Assembly: GCF_002994745.2 (NCBI RefSeq)
Contig: NC_037090.1
Location: 7,375,501-7,439,500 of the forward strand
Length of the DNA stretch: 64,000 bases
DNA from: Rosa chinensis
Taxonomy: Eukaryota > Streptophyta > Magnoliopsida > Rosales > Rosaceae
Direction of reading: 5' to 3'
Position numbers and translations under genes: made by a program. The notes below the pieces were generated by a model. It ran no database searches and was not told where the DNA came from. It saw only the letters and a list, made by a program, of their open reading frames with translations. Shown here in pieces: positions 25,340 to 38,001 of this stretch. Position 1 is the first letter of the stretch, and each line of letters opens with the position of its first letter.

Positions 25340-27925
25340 AGCTTTATTAACTTCCTCCACTTGCACCTTGGTATCAGGCTCTTCTGTTTTGTACTTGTAC
25401 CATGAAGCCCAGTACAGATAATTTACAAAGTTAAGGCAGCTGAGGATGGCCAAGAAAAAGTAAAAGAGGTTCACATTGTTCTGGTTGATGTCTAGTCCAT
25501 GTAACCAACCCAATTTGCTTGGAGCAATTCTTGCTGTCACAGCATTTATGATATCCACAAAGATCGAACTCAAGAAGTATCCGAAAGAGAGTGACAGCCA
25601 TGTGAATGAAGTCGAAAGCGATTTCATGCCTGCCGGTGCTTCCCTGTAGAAAAACTCTAGCAGTCCAACTAGAGTGAACATGTCTGCAATTCCAAAGATG
25701 GCATACTGGAAGGAAAGCCAAAAGAGACTAATGCCGCCAGGCGCTAATGGGCTATGGGCCAACGCATAGTGCCTTCTTTTCACTTCAACCAAGCCAGCCA
25801 CCGTCATTGAAATTGCCGAGAGAACAAGTCCAATACCAACTCTTTGGAGCTGCGTGATTCCCGCGGGGTGTTTTGTGATTTTCCTTGCAAAGGGAACGAA
25901 GAGGTACTCGTAAAGAGGAATGAGTATGGACATGAAAATGAGGGGGATGACCGGGATTGATGGGGCGGGGACTTCAAAGTTTCCCAATTTACGGTTCATG
26001 GATCTGTTTCCTTGTTGGACTGAGAAAGTTTGGAGCTGTGCCAAGCAAGTGTTCATTATGATGGTGCTGAATAGAATGGGAAGCATTCTTGTTAGGACCT
26101 TGACTTCTTCCACTTGTGTTACAGTGCAAACCTTCCATGGCTCCGCCTTGGTGCCTTTTCCTAGTATGGCAGCTCTGTCTAGAAAGCTGCAGGTATAATA
26201 ATAGAAGCATTCTTCAGTACTTGCACTAAGCTACAATCTAGTAGTCTAACAAACTTGATCAAAAAACTTGACAAACTTCACATGTAGTCATTTCCATCCA
26301 ATTTTAGAAAGCAAAGTCTCCCCACTTTACAGAAACTTTGATGTAAACCTTTCTTAATTTTATGTGTATTTTTTGGATCCCCACCAAAATTTGGAGAATT
26401 TTTGCCTGCTGAGATGGGACATCGGGTGTGATAATTCTTGTTTGGTTATGTTTGACATGTTCATATGCAAATATAAACTTCCATAACTAAAACCCCACAT
26501 TGATTGTTTGTATAAATGGACCTCATCCCTGATCACTTTTATAATGGTCTGCACCAGTCACATGCATATGCCCGTGTTTATTGACCATGAAATCCATGAT
26601 TGGAGAATCTTGAGGATAATTTAGTATTAGTACCTGAATTGTTTTGTGTGTGAAATTTTCTCGTTAGTAAAAGCTGATTCTTTTTCACTGATCTCATATA
26701 GTTCTGCAGAGCTCCCTGGCAGTGATAAGCTTCTGTTTTTTATTGCCACTGCTATAACCTGTCAAAAGAAAGAAAGAAAAGTTTGAACTCTGCCAGACAT
26801 GCACTTCAAGCATGTCAATAAGTGTGAGCGTCACATGCATAAGAGCATTTGAGACGGTCACACATGCTAATTATAATTATTTTTGCTTTCGTAGAGAGAG
26901 TGTGAAGAAAGAGTTGGGAGACCTGAAAGATGCGGATGAGGGGACTGTCTCGGGGGACTTGGAGGCGGTAGAAAGGCTTTCCCAGTGCGAGAACAATAAA
27001 ACCAACAAGGGATCCCATGGTTGATATGAAGAAACCCCAATACCAACCCTTGTTCATGCTAACCCACACAACAACAGTGACTCCAATAGTTGCTCCAAGA
27101 GTAGAACTGAGCATGAACAAATTGAAAAAGGTTGCTAGTTTCTTTGCTTCATCCTTGTAACCAAACTGGTCACCACCAAGTGCCGGCAGAGCTCCCTTCA
27201 CACCACCTGAACCTAATGCCCACAAGTACAAGGATGCATAGAAATAGAATCCGATACCGCCTTCCATACAACTTGACTTGCCAACGCCACAAAATTTTGG
27301 CTGCAAGGGCTTTGCATAAGCTTGAATTGTCACCAGCGACAAACCCTGTTTACATACGTGTAACGGTGTCATAGTTAGAATCAAACGAAGAACAAGCCAT
27401 TAGTACAATTTGAAGGTGTTAGTTCTTTACCAGAACTTGAATTGAACCGAAAATCAAACATGTAGTGTATCTGCTCAGGTAAGTATCGGAAATGAAACCT
27501 CCGACGAGGGAGAGCAAAAAGGTTGTTCCCATGAAGTTTGTTAGAGTATTGGCAGCTGTAGCCAGATCGAAGTACATCGGTCCCAAGAAGTAGAGGACCA
27601 TGCTCACCATGTTTGCAACAAACCCCATGTTGTCCAATGCCAGCAACACTGCACAAACAAGAAGAACAAAATGCTATATATATATCTGAATCTAATAGAA
27701 CAAGTTGACAGAAATGGTTTTCGACTTTTCATGTGCTTGATTGCTTACCAAAAATGAAGATGGAGGCAGTATATCCACCCCTTTTCTTGTCCATCGGCTC
27801 AAGGGAGTTGTTGCTCTTTCCTTCCTCTTCTCCCTATGTGCACGAAACACATTAGTAATGGCCACACATGCAAAAAATCGACTTACACTGAGAAAGGGAT
27901 TGTGGGTGGCCTGATCGCTTACCAT
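25205..27925 (-). CDS. NPF (NRT1/PTR) family transporter, NPF4-like
   Basis: Plasma-membrane-type proton-coupled MFS transporter; the family moves nitrate, peptides or hormones such as abscisic acid. Exons (minus, 5' to 3'): 27923-27925 (only the ATG), 27749-27833, 27431-27648, 26923-27345, 26634-26758, 25205-26186; 1836 nt, 611 aa, in frame throughout. The protein begins MGEEEGKSNNSLEP. TM1 reads LLALDNMGFVANMVS, an NPF4-type sequence lacking the ExxER proton motif of many NPFs. Other family marks are GGFISDTYL, ALGSGGVKGALPALGGDQF and SFLDRAAI. About 12 membrane segments fit the length. The C-terminal tail carries a duplicated LIENENGSK segment. NPF4 placement is by eye; the substrate cannot be told from sequence. 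Confidence 0.9.
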
Positions 27926-30900
27926 GGTGGAAACTGGAAAGTTGTGAAGGAGTTTTTTGGATGAGGAAGAAGCACGATATGCCTTGAAGCAGAAAGCCTT
28001 AGAACATATAGGCTACAAGAGGCCCTAGTATATAACGTTTAGGGCATCAGTTTAAACGCCGTATTGTTCTCAACTTTGTTTTCTCTCTCTATCTATCTTA
28101 CTGTCTCTCGCTGTCTATCTTTCTCCATCAAAGTGTGTCCCTCAATACCTCATAAAAATTGAAGAAATGCAGCTTAATATAATTATGATTTCATATTTTC
28201 ATCCATAGCCCTTTATTTGGTGAGTTTTTTCTATTTCAACTTGTAGCTAAACGTAGGTTCTAACTATTTTGGGACTATGTGCAAGGTTGGCAATTTGTAG
28301 GCACCAATTAAACAAGCTTTTTGTTGGTATGAAGTCAATTCATTCATGCCCTGCCAAATAGTAGCATTTTGATACTGCCATGCATATTATTGTATTTTCT
28401 TAGGAAGCAACATTTTGATAATGCAAACTCTAGCTAGTAGAGAAAAATATCCAAAATTAACAGCAACCTATTCCTAGTTTAGAAGAGCAATGGCTTCAGC
28501 AAAAAGTAAAACAAATCTCGAGTACCATATGAATGTTAGTTTGATGTATATTATTAGGTCAGAGTAGCTGGTCAAAATTAATAGTAGTAACTTGAGTCAT
28601 AAGTTTGATTCCTCATTCTTTGATTTTCTATAGCTAATTAACTATCTTTATCTATCTGTTTCAGAAACTGATGAAAAGAAAAAGAAAAGGAAATTTACTA
28701 TCATAACTTGATGGTGCATCTCCATGGTCATGATTTGTAATTGGCCAGAGTTTATAATGTTGTCCATAGCACCCTAGCTACTAAAATATTTTCTCTCATG
28801 TGAGTTTTAGAAACCCATTTTATGCTATTACTTGCCTTATCTGTTATATCTTTTGCCCATGCTTATAGCACTAATGGTTTTAACAAATCTATATATTCTC
28901 TTTCAAGGCAAAACATGCAAAAGTAGACTCTGGGACCAAGCTCACATTGAAACATCTCCCCAGATGCAAGTTCAAAAGGGGTATCCTTATAAAGAAGGGC
29001 AGGTAGCCCAGGAAACCTCATCTCATTTTTATCCAAATACTTTTTGAGAGTTGATAATACAGCTCAAAAGAAATACTTGATGGTTTTTCTGGACCCTAAT
29101 TTAGTTAGTGCCATATCTCACTAGCATGCATAAGAATTTAGTAGACCCAATTGAGAATACTCCTGTTTCTAGGTCTTTTAGTTTCAAATCGTCCTGATAA
29201 TAACTATGCATCACTCTTGAAATCCTTGGGGCCATTTGGTGATTTCACATCGCTGTGTGACGGATGAAGCAAGGATCAAATTGGTATCATATGTGGTCCT
29301 TTTTGGTAAGTGTTTCTCTTCTCTTGCTAGTTAATTTTATAAGCTGGTGTTTAGTTATAAAGAAAGAAACATATCCAACCAAAGCTATTGAAGTAATGGG
29401 ATATGCCCTCTCTAAGTCTCGATCAGTTTGTTCAAATTTGAAGAGATGTAAGAACAAAGTGGAACTCAGAAACTTAACCCGGCCTGGAAGAAACTCAATC
29501 TTTTAGATCCTGGCTCCATGCATAAACAGTGATAAACTAATCCAGGTTCGCTTTTACATATTGGATGACCATTACATACACTTGCTTCTGAGCTTACATA
29601 AACTAGTATTATACACAATAATTTGTGCCAGCTAAAGATGAAAATGCCATTTGATAAAAGCAGTTAGAGCGGCTTTAGGACAAATTTGGATAAAGCTAAG
29701 AGGGGAAAAAGAGTATAGTACCTAGTGCAATAATATTATTGAGAATTTGAGGTTTGAGCTTGAAATTGTCAATTAAGTAGGATTCCATGAATGCTTATAT
29801 GATGTGAGCAGCAATACAAGAAAGGGAAGATATTTTTCAGTTTCCGGGCAGAGCATGCAATCTTTTGGTGGAGTTTCGATCAATTAGGACCCGAGAAGGG
29901 TTCAACTAATTGATGTCATTTTCAACTTTGATAGGGTAAGATTGAATATTAGCCTCCAAACAAGGAACTTTATTTGGTGGGAACTGTTAGAACTTGGTAA
30001 ACCCTCTATAAGAGTTGGTTGGACCATCAATTAATTTGGTCATGTTTCTTTATAGCGAGTGTTCCTGTATTATATAAGGACTCTCTCTTTTGGCCAAACC
30101 TCTAAAATGGTTTGCATGCAGTTGCAGTTGAGAAAAGGCAACCCACAACACAAAGTTGAGGATGCTTCCCTTTCAGCCCTTCAGAACAAGAACACCATTA
30201 TGTATAGTCCGTAATCATTCTGGAATCTGTGCATTAACTAAAGCAGGACCATGCCCCCACTTTTCCATCCAAATTCAACGTTTTGCTTTTCAGGGATGCC
30301 CCGATTTTAAAGTTGTTACATGCTCCACCTTTAACTAGATATATGCAATGCAGGCTCTAGGTATAACGGTATCTGACAAGAAACAAATGTTAGACGTTTC
30401 GAGCCTTTTTTTTAAAATAAAAATAAATTAGGGATGATACGACATTAGTTATTTAGAGGCAGAAAATTTACGAAGTAAGTCTCACCCTCAAATTCAAAGT
30501 TAAAGGATCTACCACACTATGTGAGTGTCTTCTTATTTATATTAGATAATTAGAGGTTTCGAGGTTAGGACCTCAGAGATTCGACGTTTTGATATAATGT
30601 TAGAAAATTGACTCAAAAGCTTAACATATCCGAAAGTCTATCAACGATGTATACCAAGCAAATAGTCGCCTACAGTCATATATTTGTATGTACATGTGAG
30701 GCAACTAGTGGATGTGGACCCTATCATGAAGTCATCTCCTAGACATGTTTTCAGTGAGCATTAGGCTTCCCAATTAGAACAACAACAAATATGGCTGATG
30801 ATTCCGTTTGGGCAGTGCTGATCCTGAGAATTCAGGGGCTTAAGGTAAATTAAATCCACAGCCTTTCCGACAAATAGTTCGTCAGTAAGAACCAATCACT

Positions 30901-30994
30901 TTTTTTTTTTTTTTTATAACTTTTTTGTGTGCAAAGCATTTGGCGACAAATACTGTATTAGCAAAGGTGTTTCCCTACCCCTTGAGAAGGGCTC
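27926..30994. other. Intergenic DNA upstream of the NPF gene
   Basis: The promoter of the NPF gene should lie at about 27926-28150; a TATA-like GTTATATA (minus strand) sits near 28032-28040. Beyond that I see no gene. Short plus-strand ORFs (28832-29047, 29264-29506, 30156-30338) have no recognisable domain. Confidence 0.5.
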
Positions 30995-31384
30995 TAGAGC
31001 TAACCGGTTAGCTTCGTATTAAGAAGTTAACTATTTTTTAGACTAACTTTTCAGTCACATATTGGTATATTTACTATTCAGTTTTAAGATCCCTATGAGT
31101 AGATCACTTTTGCAAATTTTTAGCAAAATTGATGATCCGTTTAGGTATTGAACTATATCAAATCAATCGATGAACTAAATCTGTCCAACATGAACAATTC
31201 GTGTTTATAATTAGTAAATTACGATTATAAATGTCCAAACGATAATCAATTTGGTTGAAAAATTTGCAGAAGCGATCCACTCATTATGATCTAAAAACTG
31301 AACGATACAGATACCGACATGTGACCGAAAAGTTAGTGTAAAAGATGATTAGCTTTTTAATAAGAAGCTAACCAGTTAGCTCTA
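30995..31384. mobile_element. MITE-like element abutting the second Harbinger element
   Basis: The left end TAGAGCTAACCGGTTAGCTT pairs with the reverse complement of the right end (TAGAGCTAACTGGTTAGCTT), with similarity continuing for about 40 bp. The length is 390 bp, with no ORF. The right end directly meets the terminal GGGTGTG of the next element. Superfamily not assigned. Confidence 0.55.
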
Positions 31385-31833
31385 GGGTGTGTTTGGTATG
31401 GCTGTGCTTTTTAGAAAAGCTGGCTTCTGCTTATTTCTGAGAAAAAGTAGCTGAAAAGCAAAGCAGCTGAGTGTTTGGTAAACTGGCTTTTTTTAAATGC
31501 TGTCAGTGGCAAAAAGCAGTGGCAAAGTGTTTGGTAAACTCAAACTGGCTTGTGCTTTTTGTTTGTGGAATGACCAAATTGGACATAAGAGATTATTTTG
31601 TCTTGATTGTTTGATAATACAATGTTGATCAAATGCTTTTGTAATTAATTTTAATCTTTATTATGTCCTTATTAATTTTTGTCAACTTTTAATTTTTATA
31701 AATTATGGTGAGCATATGATTAATATTGGACAATTTTAAAAATAACTTATACAAATATATTAATAACATTAACAACAATTGGTTTTTGGTTTGCATAAGT
31801 AACCACAAAAAATTTCATAACACATTCAAATGT

Positions 31834-32430
31834 TCAAGTTCGTGCACTCATCAAACTTTGAGTAATGCTATTTCTTATCATTTCCATTTCTTGTGCACCA
31901 TGACCATGATATTCTTCTTCTACATCATCATCCATCTCTATCCCATGACTTGACCCATCACCTTCTCTTTCTTCACTGTGAACAAAATGCCTATCACGAT
32001 GTGCATGTCTCCGTATATAATTATGAAGTGTCATGGTGGCAATGACAATCTATAATTATGAAGTGTCATGGTGGCATGTCCTTTAAAATCTTCCACTTTT
32101 TTTTCCAAACTCCAAATGTGCGTTCTATAACGCTTCTAAGAGAAGAGTGTGCTTGGTTAAATACCTCCTTTTCATTTCTTGGTTCTTGCCTACGATATTC
32201 TTGAAAATGTTGTCTTGGACCTTTGTAAGGTCCCAAAAACCCACTCATTTGAGGGTATCCCGAATCTACCACATAATATTTTCCTGTCAAATAAATACAT
32301 ATTAAAAATTTGACAAAACTTCATTCATAGCATTAAAGATTTACAAAAAAAAAAAACGGTAATTAAATATATTACCCGGTGGTGGTTTAGGAAAATTCCA
32401 ATCTGGATTTCGAAGAACCGATAGAATCAT
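31834..32430 (-). pseudogene. PIF/Harbinger transposase (DDE type), C-terminal remnant
   Basis: Two exon pieces join exactly: 32376-32430 (VLRNPDWNFPKPPP) and 32283 downward (GKYYVVDSGYPQMSGFLGPY, then VIERTFGVWKKKWKILKDMPP). YYVVDSGY carries the second catalytic Asp and VIERTFG the catalytic Glu of the DDE_4 superfamily. A small direct duplication (about 26 bp, 32017-32042 and 32051-32076) breaks the frame before IVIATMTLHNYIRRHAHRD. The first catalytic Asp and the N-terminus are missing, so it is dead. Confidence 0.85.
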
Positions 32431-32627
32431 ACAAAAAATAAAGGGACACTGTCTTTAAAATCATACGTTTTGTAAGCAGTTAGAATCAAGAAAAGGCACC
32501 ATTTGGAATAGATGTAGTCCAACAACCCAAGTTTCATCAATACAGAGAGAGAGAGAGAGAGATGCAAGACAGTTTTTTGGAAGATCGAATCTAACACATA
32601 GGACCAATGACTAAATAGGATACAAAC

Positions 32628-33003
32628 CAATCCGTTAAGGTCTCTATTATATTCCCAAGCTGTCCAGGTTTCAGATCCCTCCCAGCTGCAAACTGAACCT
32701 GCAAATAAAAATGACTGTCAAGATTACTGATTATAGTTGAAAACATGTGACCAGGAAATTATAATGAAAGGGAAAATATAATCAAGCAACATATTCAACC
32801 TCAACAGATCTTTTCAAATGATCTAACTTCCCTTTGATTATGCCCTATAAATAAAACACAAATATTAGGATTGTCAGTTTAGGATCATCTTAAATTTAGA
32901 TTATACAAGCTCTAGTATACGTGCATTCATTGATAGGAAAGTCTTCAAGTTCACATACATTTGAAAGATCAAGTTGCTCAAGGAGTTTATCATAGGATAG
33001 AAC
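32628..33003 (-). pseudogene. CSN7: COP9 signalosome subunit 7 (CSN7) exon fragments
   Basis: Three minus-strand exon pieces with GT-AG borders: one starting at 33003 (VLSYDKLLEQLDLSN, then CELEDFPINEC), 32800-32844 (GIIKGKLDHLKRSVE) and 32628-32698 (VQFAAGRDLKPGQLGNIIE). In order they match the end of the PCI domain of plant CSN7. Upstream exons are cut off by the LTR retrotransposon or were never captured, and no downstream CSN7 exon follows. Introns are kept, so this was a genomic, not mRNA, acquisition. It lies inside the Harbinger-type element on the same strand as its transposase remnant. Confidence 0.75.
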
Positions 33004-33058
33004 CTGGCAAAAAGAGAGAAATTAAAAACTAAAAGTCCACAAATCCAGTTTTGTATCT

Positions 33059-35230
33059 TGACGCGCTCAAAAGCAAGCGCATAATTTAACCCTGAAATAT
33101 CGTTAGTAGTATAAGCAAATAGGGATCGTTCTATCCGGGGATTGAGGGTACACCTGTAATTGTATAACAAATAAAGAAAAGTATTATTTACAAAATAAAA
33201 TAAAGAATATAAATATATACAATTGTATAAACAAATAAAGAATTAAAATAATAAAGTATTATTTACAAAAATAAAATAAAGAATAAATATATACAAGTAA
33301 ACACAAATAAGGGGGGAATTAGGATTCTTAAAATTAAAATTAAAATAAATAAAATAAAGAAAATGTAAAAACATATATACAAGGGTGGAACGCAAGGAAC
33401 AAAGATCAAAATCAATTCCATGTAATCAAATTCGATTCAAACCCTATAATTGTTCTTCAAAGTCATGAGAGAGGAGTTGATCATGTGAAACATTCGAAAG
33501 CAAATGATTTACCATATTTTACTTTTCAATGCTAATTAACCTAAGCGAAAGCACCTAGATTAATCCTATCAAACATGCAATCAAGCCCTAGAAAGCTAGT
33601 CAATCATGTCATGTTCAACGCATTAGACATAGAGAAAGGCTATCAACTCAAGTGTACAACTTAGTTATGGAAAAGTCCACCTAATTGCAATCCTCTTCAA
33701 TTAAATTCGATTCTTGTCCAGAACCTTTACTACTTTTGATTCAAGTTACACAAAACGAAAAGTCGATTTCATGTTCTTAAACCTAGCACCAATTACATGC
33801 AAATCCTATAAGTGTCGACCCAAATAAGATAAACATATAAAAGTTTTCTGTAAAGCAAATTTAATCGAACAAACTCACATAAGCAACTTAGAATCACAAT
33901 TATAGAATTCGAAAACTTTATTTAAACATAGAAATTGGGCTTAAACTTTGCCCTAAACATTATTGTTAACTAGAAACAAGTTCATACGAAATCAAACAAG
34001 GAAACCAAAAATTCAAACAAGGAAAACAAAATATCATTACAAGGAAAAAGAATGAATTACACCGTGAGGGGAGATGGAGATGGAGAGCTAGATGGTTGGA
34101 TCTTGAATCTTGGAAGCAAGCCTTCAAGGTGGATGATGGAGGATATGATCTTCACGGCTCCTTCTTCTTCTTCCTCTCCTTGCTTGAAAACGCAGAACTT
34201 TGCAACTAGAGAATGGAACAAGAAAACTAGAGAATGAAAAAGAAATATGGAGAGGAAATGGAGAGACAAAGAAGATGAGATGGATGAAGGAATTGGTAGG
34301 AAATGGTGACTAAGGAAAATGGAGAGGAAATGGTGAGACAAGGAGATGAAATGGATGAAGGAATGTCTTTTAGAATGAGAGGAGAAGGTGTTTATATAGG
34401 GAAGAAAAAGAAGAGTGAAATGATGAGTGGAAGAAAAATAATGAAAGTGAAGTATGAAAGTGATTTGTAAAATATGGAAAAGAAAGAGAAATGATGAAAT
34501 GAAAGCAAAGCATGATGGTGCAGCAACATGGAAGTGATGATGATCTATTAAAGAGATTGTAGAAAAATATATCCAAGGAAAAAGAGAAAAGCATCTAGCT
34601 TTCTTCATGTGGGTGGGAAACATGAATATGTGGTGTTGAGCTGTTTTCAGGTCAGTTTCTTTCCCTTTATTCCTTCAATTATTTCTCCAACACAACTTCA
34701 TTATATGCCTTCGACTTCTTCATATGAAATGTTCCACTATGAGTGTAGATCATCCTGAAAAATTTTCAGAGCTTCAATCCATGTGGTTGGGCCGGAAATG
34801 CTGCTGGACCTCTTACAGGTCCAGTTTTCCGATTTTGCTTCTGTAGAAAATTGGGCTGATTGTTTGAAGGCCTTCCACTCATATTTTTCTCTGGCACTCT
34901 TCATAAGAAATGATCCTTTGGATGTCTAGAATGGATCTGGAAGGTTTCAGCTCATTTGAAGTTCATTTGGTCAGGCGGCCGCTCCTTCTTCTTTGCTTGG
35001 CTTGGTTTCTCCTAGCCGGAGTAGGAATATGTGTAAAATTGATCTTTTAGTACATTTCCATTTTTCTCCATCATTTCCAGGTAATTATGGACCTAACGCT
35101 CATTTCACCTTCATTTACTCCAATGTACCTAAAAATAGAAATTGAATTAAAAATCGATTCAGTTAAGGAATTAACTAAGCAAAATGTGAGGAATTAACTA
35201 TTAAAATATCACATTAAAATGCTCCTATCA
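33059..35230 (-). repeat. 3' LTR of the WUS-carrying retrotransposon
   Basis: 2172 bp, the downstream LTR in element orientation. A minus-strand TATA box (CCTATATAAA) lies at 34391-34400. GA-rich ORFs across 34057-34623 occur identically in the other LTR and are not genes. Confidence 0.93.
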
Positions 35231-37034
35231 AATTCCCCCACACTTAGCTTTTGCTAGTCCCTTAGCAAAACAAAACAAAAAAAAAAAAAAAATCCAAAAC
35301 AGAACAAAGACTTGACAAAAAGCAAGTAAATGACTCTATTGCTCCTAACTGTTGTCTCAGAGACTCCAAACTCATGGCTTTCACGTTAAACACTTAATCA
35401 AAATCACAAAGATAATTCCATGGTTAATAAACCTGTGACATTCATATGACTAAGCAAGATATGGAGAACTTAAGTTATACAGTGAATGATAGCATGTTTC
35501 GAACAAGTCCAATCCAAACTCACAGGGCATACTCTCGATTTTTCTCTCAGAAATGGCTATGCTTAAAAGCTTCACACTCAAATATATGCAAGAGAACAAA
35601 TTGTAAGGCAACAAACAGCTTGCATATTTCATCAATAAACACATTTTGTGAAGAATTTTTAAAGACCTCATGAAATGACTAAGTGCACAAATGGACCTAA
35701 ACCATAAGCTCGACTGCGTAACTGACTCCACTAACCAAAGACTGCCCATCTCAAGGATCAAGTCAGCACTTAAAACAGGTTGTAATGGGGCTAAGCTAGG
35801 GTTTTCGAAATGAAGATTAAGGATACAAAAAATCCTAAGGACCTAGCAGAGCATATAAGGACCACCTTATGTCATCATTTTTGTAGACCAAATATCATTG
35901 TTTTGGGCCAAACCTTCACTCTAACCAACATGGGAATGGACAAAGGCATAATTTTCAACTTTGAGCCTTCTACAAATTTGCAAGTCCAAAACCACACTTC
36001 AACATTTTCCCAAGAGTTTTCTTTTCAATTTTTCTTCTCTTTTGCCGCTTTTCTTTCTTTCTTTCTTTCTCTTTTTTTTTTTTTTTTTTCAAGGCAAAAT
36101 TTTTTTTCTTTTCTTCTTTTTTTTTCTTGGATTTTCCCCACCCCATACTTGTCTTTCATCGTCACCCCTACATACTATGTCATGCTCTACTAAGTCCTTA
36201 AGACAAGGGTAGAGATATCCTGTACTAAGCTCATGGTAGGGTAGTGAGGGTGATGAAATAAAGGTTTTCAACGTAGGCTCAAAGGGGTTCATTCTAAGGA
36301 GTCCCACGACGGGCACAATTGGGGACACATGCTTGTTTGGCTTTGGTGGTTACCTTAATGCCTTCTATCCTATCCAGGATCAGTGCATATTATGGCATAC
36401 AAGTTTTGACAGTCACAACAGTCGAGTTCTAGTATTCTCTAGTCCATTAAAATCTATGGCACATGATCATTGGATTTCCAAAGAATGATGAGGTTTTGCA
36501 AATACAGCCACGAAATTCTAGAATTATCAATAAGCACTCGAAAAGAAAGTATTTTAGCTCAATAGCTCACTTCAGGTCAAATGAATTAGACTTAATCCTA
36601 GCATGCTTAATGAACCAAGTTACAATCCTATCTCAAATTTTCATACAAGTATCACAATGTCGATTAACCACAGAATTCAATTAAGTCCTATTTTGATTGT
36701 GAAAACCTTCAGCCATGAATTCGGAGACATGTTCATCCTAGACGTTAGGAGCATCTTAAGACTCACACACACAAAATCACTCTAAAACGAACTTTTTTTT
36801 TTTTTTTTTTTTTTTTTACAATTTAATTAATTTCAACACTTAGGTACGGGAACAGGGAGTCTCGATGTGCAATGGGACTGAAACAGCTACCCTTTTTCAA
36901 GACTATGTTTAATCCAATATACCTTAGTGTATCACAACATCAACTAAAAACACAAAAAACACAATCCAACATCAACTATTTTTCATTTTTTTTTTTATAT
37001 ACTAACTACTAAAAACACAATAAAGCAATAACCC
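35231..37034. other. Retrotransposon interior without recognisable gene
   Basis: Begins with the polypurine tract on the minus strand, then AT-rich DNA with several homopolymer T/A runs (for example 36069-36089 and 36791-36817). No retroviral domain in any frame. The ORFs present lack recognisable motifs. Confidence 0.6.
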
Positions 37035-37287
37035 TTCCCCCATACTTAATTCATGCATTGTCCTCAATGTATAAACAAATATAAATCATGCAAAGCAGAA
37101 ATCAAGCATAGAAGAGAAAATGAACACAACGAAACCTAAAACAACTTAAAATTTAAGAAAATAAAATAGAAGGAAGAGTTCAAGAAAGCAAATCTGCGTT
37201 TGATGTCTCCTCCACAGCTACAGTTGAAATGGGTTGCCTCCCATGCAGCGCTTAATGTTTAAAGTCTTTCAGCCTAGACTTGTACCT
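37035..37287. repeat. Internal repeat block A flanking the cargo
   Basis: Shares an ordered set of landmarks with block B at 39230-39462: CCCCCATACTTAA, then GCATTGTCCTCAATGTA, AGCAAATCTG, and GGGTTGCCTCCCATGCAGCG at 37231-37250. Same orientation as block B. Confidence 0.75.
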
Positions 37288-37291
37288 CCAT

Positions 37292-37822
37292 TTACTCCTT
37301 TGGAGGAGCGGTATGCGGGCGAGTGGCAGCCCTCTTGCTGGTTTCAGCCTTCGGAGGCGGGTCCTCATGTTGTGATGCAGTAGCGTCCTTGCGAGGAAAC
37401 CCAGGAGGATAACTCTGCAAGTTATTGACTTCCTGAGCAAGCTTGTTTATTGCAGTGTGACAGCGGATCAAAGAGCAGTTCATCTCAGAGATGTAATCGA
37501 TCATGCAATTAACTCCCCAATCTGTCACCATAATACCATCGCGGAGAGAGGAACGCAAATCATCAATCGAATCCGACAAGCTTTCCAGGGTGGCCATAGG
37601 CCGAGGAGCACGAGTAGCTGGTGAGGAAGAAGACTCTCCGGGATGCAGTCTGGGAGAGCGACGAGGCAGAGGAGGGGGACTGCGGGTACGCTCACGGATA
37701 GGACGATGGTCCCATGGACGAGTAAGCCCAGCTCTAGTGGCTGCTTGACGACCTTCTTCTTCCAAAGAGAGAACACGGCGTTGATTGACGCCCCTGCGAG
37801 GGGTTACCTTGGTTCGAGCCAT
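37292..37822 (-). CDS. Unidentified 176-aa basic protein encoded in the retrotransposon
   Basis: Open frame from ATG at 37822 (MARTKVTPRRGVNQRR) to the stop at 37292. An in-frame ATG 13 codons upstream (37861) is possible, but the MARTK start is better placed. The N-terminal half is Arg/Pro/Ser-rich (RSPPPLPRRSPRLHP), the middle part looks helical (LESLSDSIDDLRSSLRD) and the C-terminus is Pro/Lys-rich. No zinc knuckle or protease motif is visible. It reads in the element's own sense and diverges from the WUS-type gene about 600 bp away. It could be a degenerate gag-like protein or captured sequence; I do not recognise it. Confidence 0.55.
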   Translation of the reverse strand: MARTKVTPRRGVNQRRVLSLEEEGRQAATRAGLTRPWDHRPIRERTRSPPPLPRRSPRLHPGESSSSPATRAPRPMATLESLSDSIDDLRSSLRDGIMVTDWGVNCMIDYISEMNCSLIRCHTAINKLAQEVNNLQSYPPGFPRKDATASQHEDPPPKAETSKRAATRPHTAPPKE

Positions 37823-38001
37823 GAGGAAGTAGAAGGAATTTGAAACTGCACGCTTAGACAAACCTTAGTAAAATCTGGAGGAGACAAAAAAGGATGTATA
37901 TGTAAAGCACAAAATAGGGTAGAAATCTCAACAGGCACAGGGTTTTAACAAAGCTTCTCCGGGAAGGAGAAGAGTTATAACAGTTCACGGCCCAAGAAAC
38001 T

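Noticed and set aside
28832..29506. Possible retroelement or small genes upstream of the NPF gene
   Set aside because: ORFs of 71 and 80 codons without any domain, signal or repeat context.
34057..34623. 188-codon minus-strand ORF, repeated as two shorter ORFs at 41239-41523 and 41552-41806
   Set aside because: Lies in the LTRs, low-complexity Ser/Phe/His composition, and a one-base LTR difference breaks it in the other copy.
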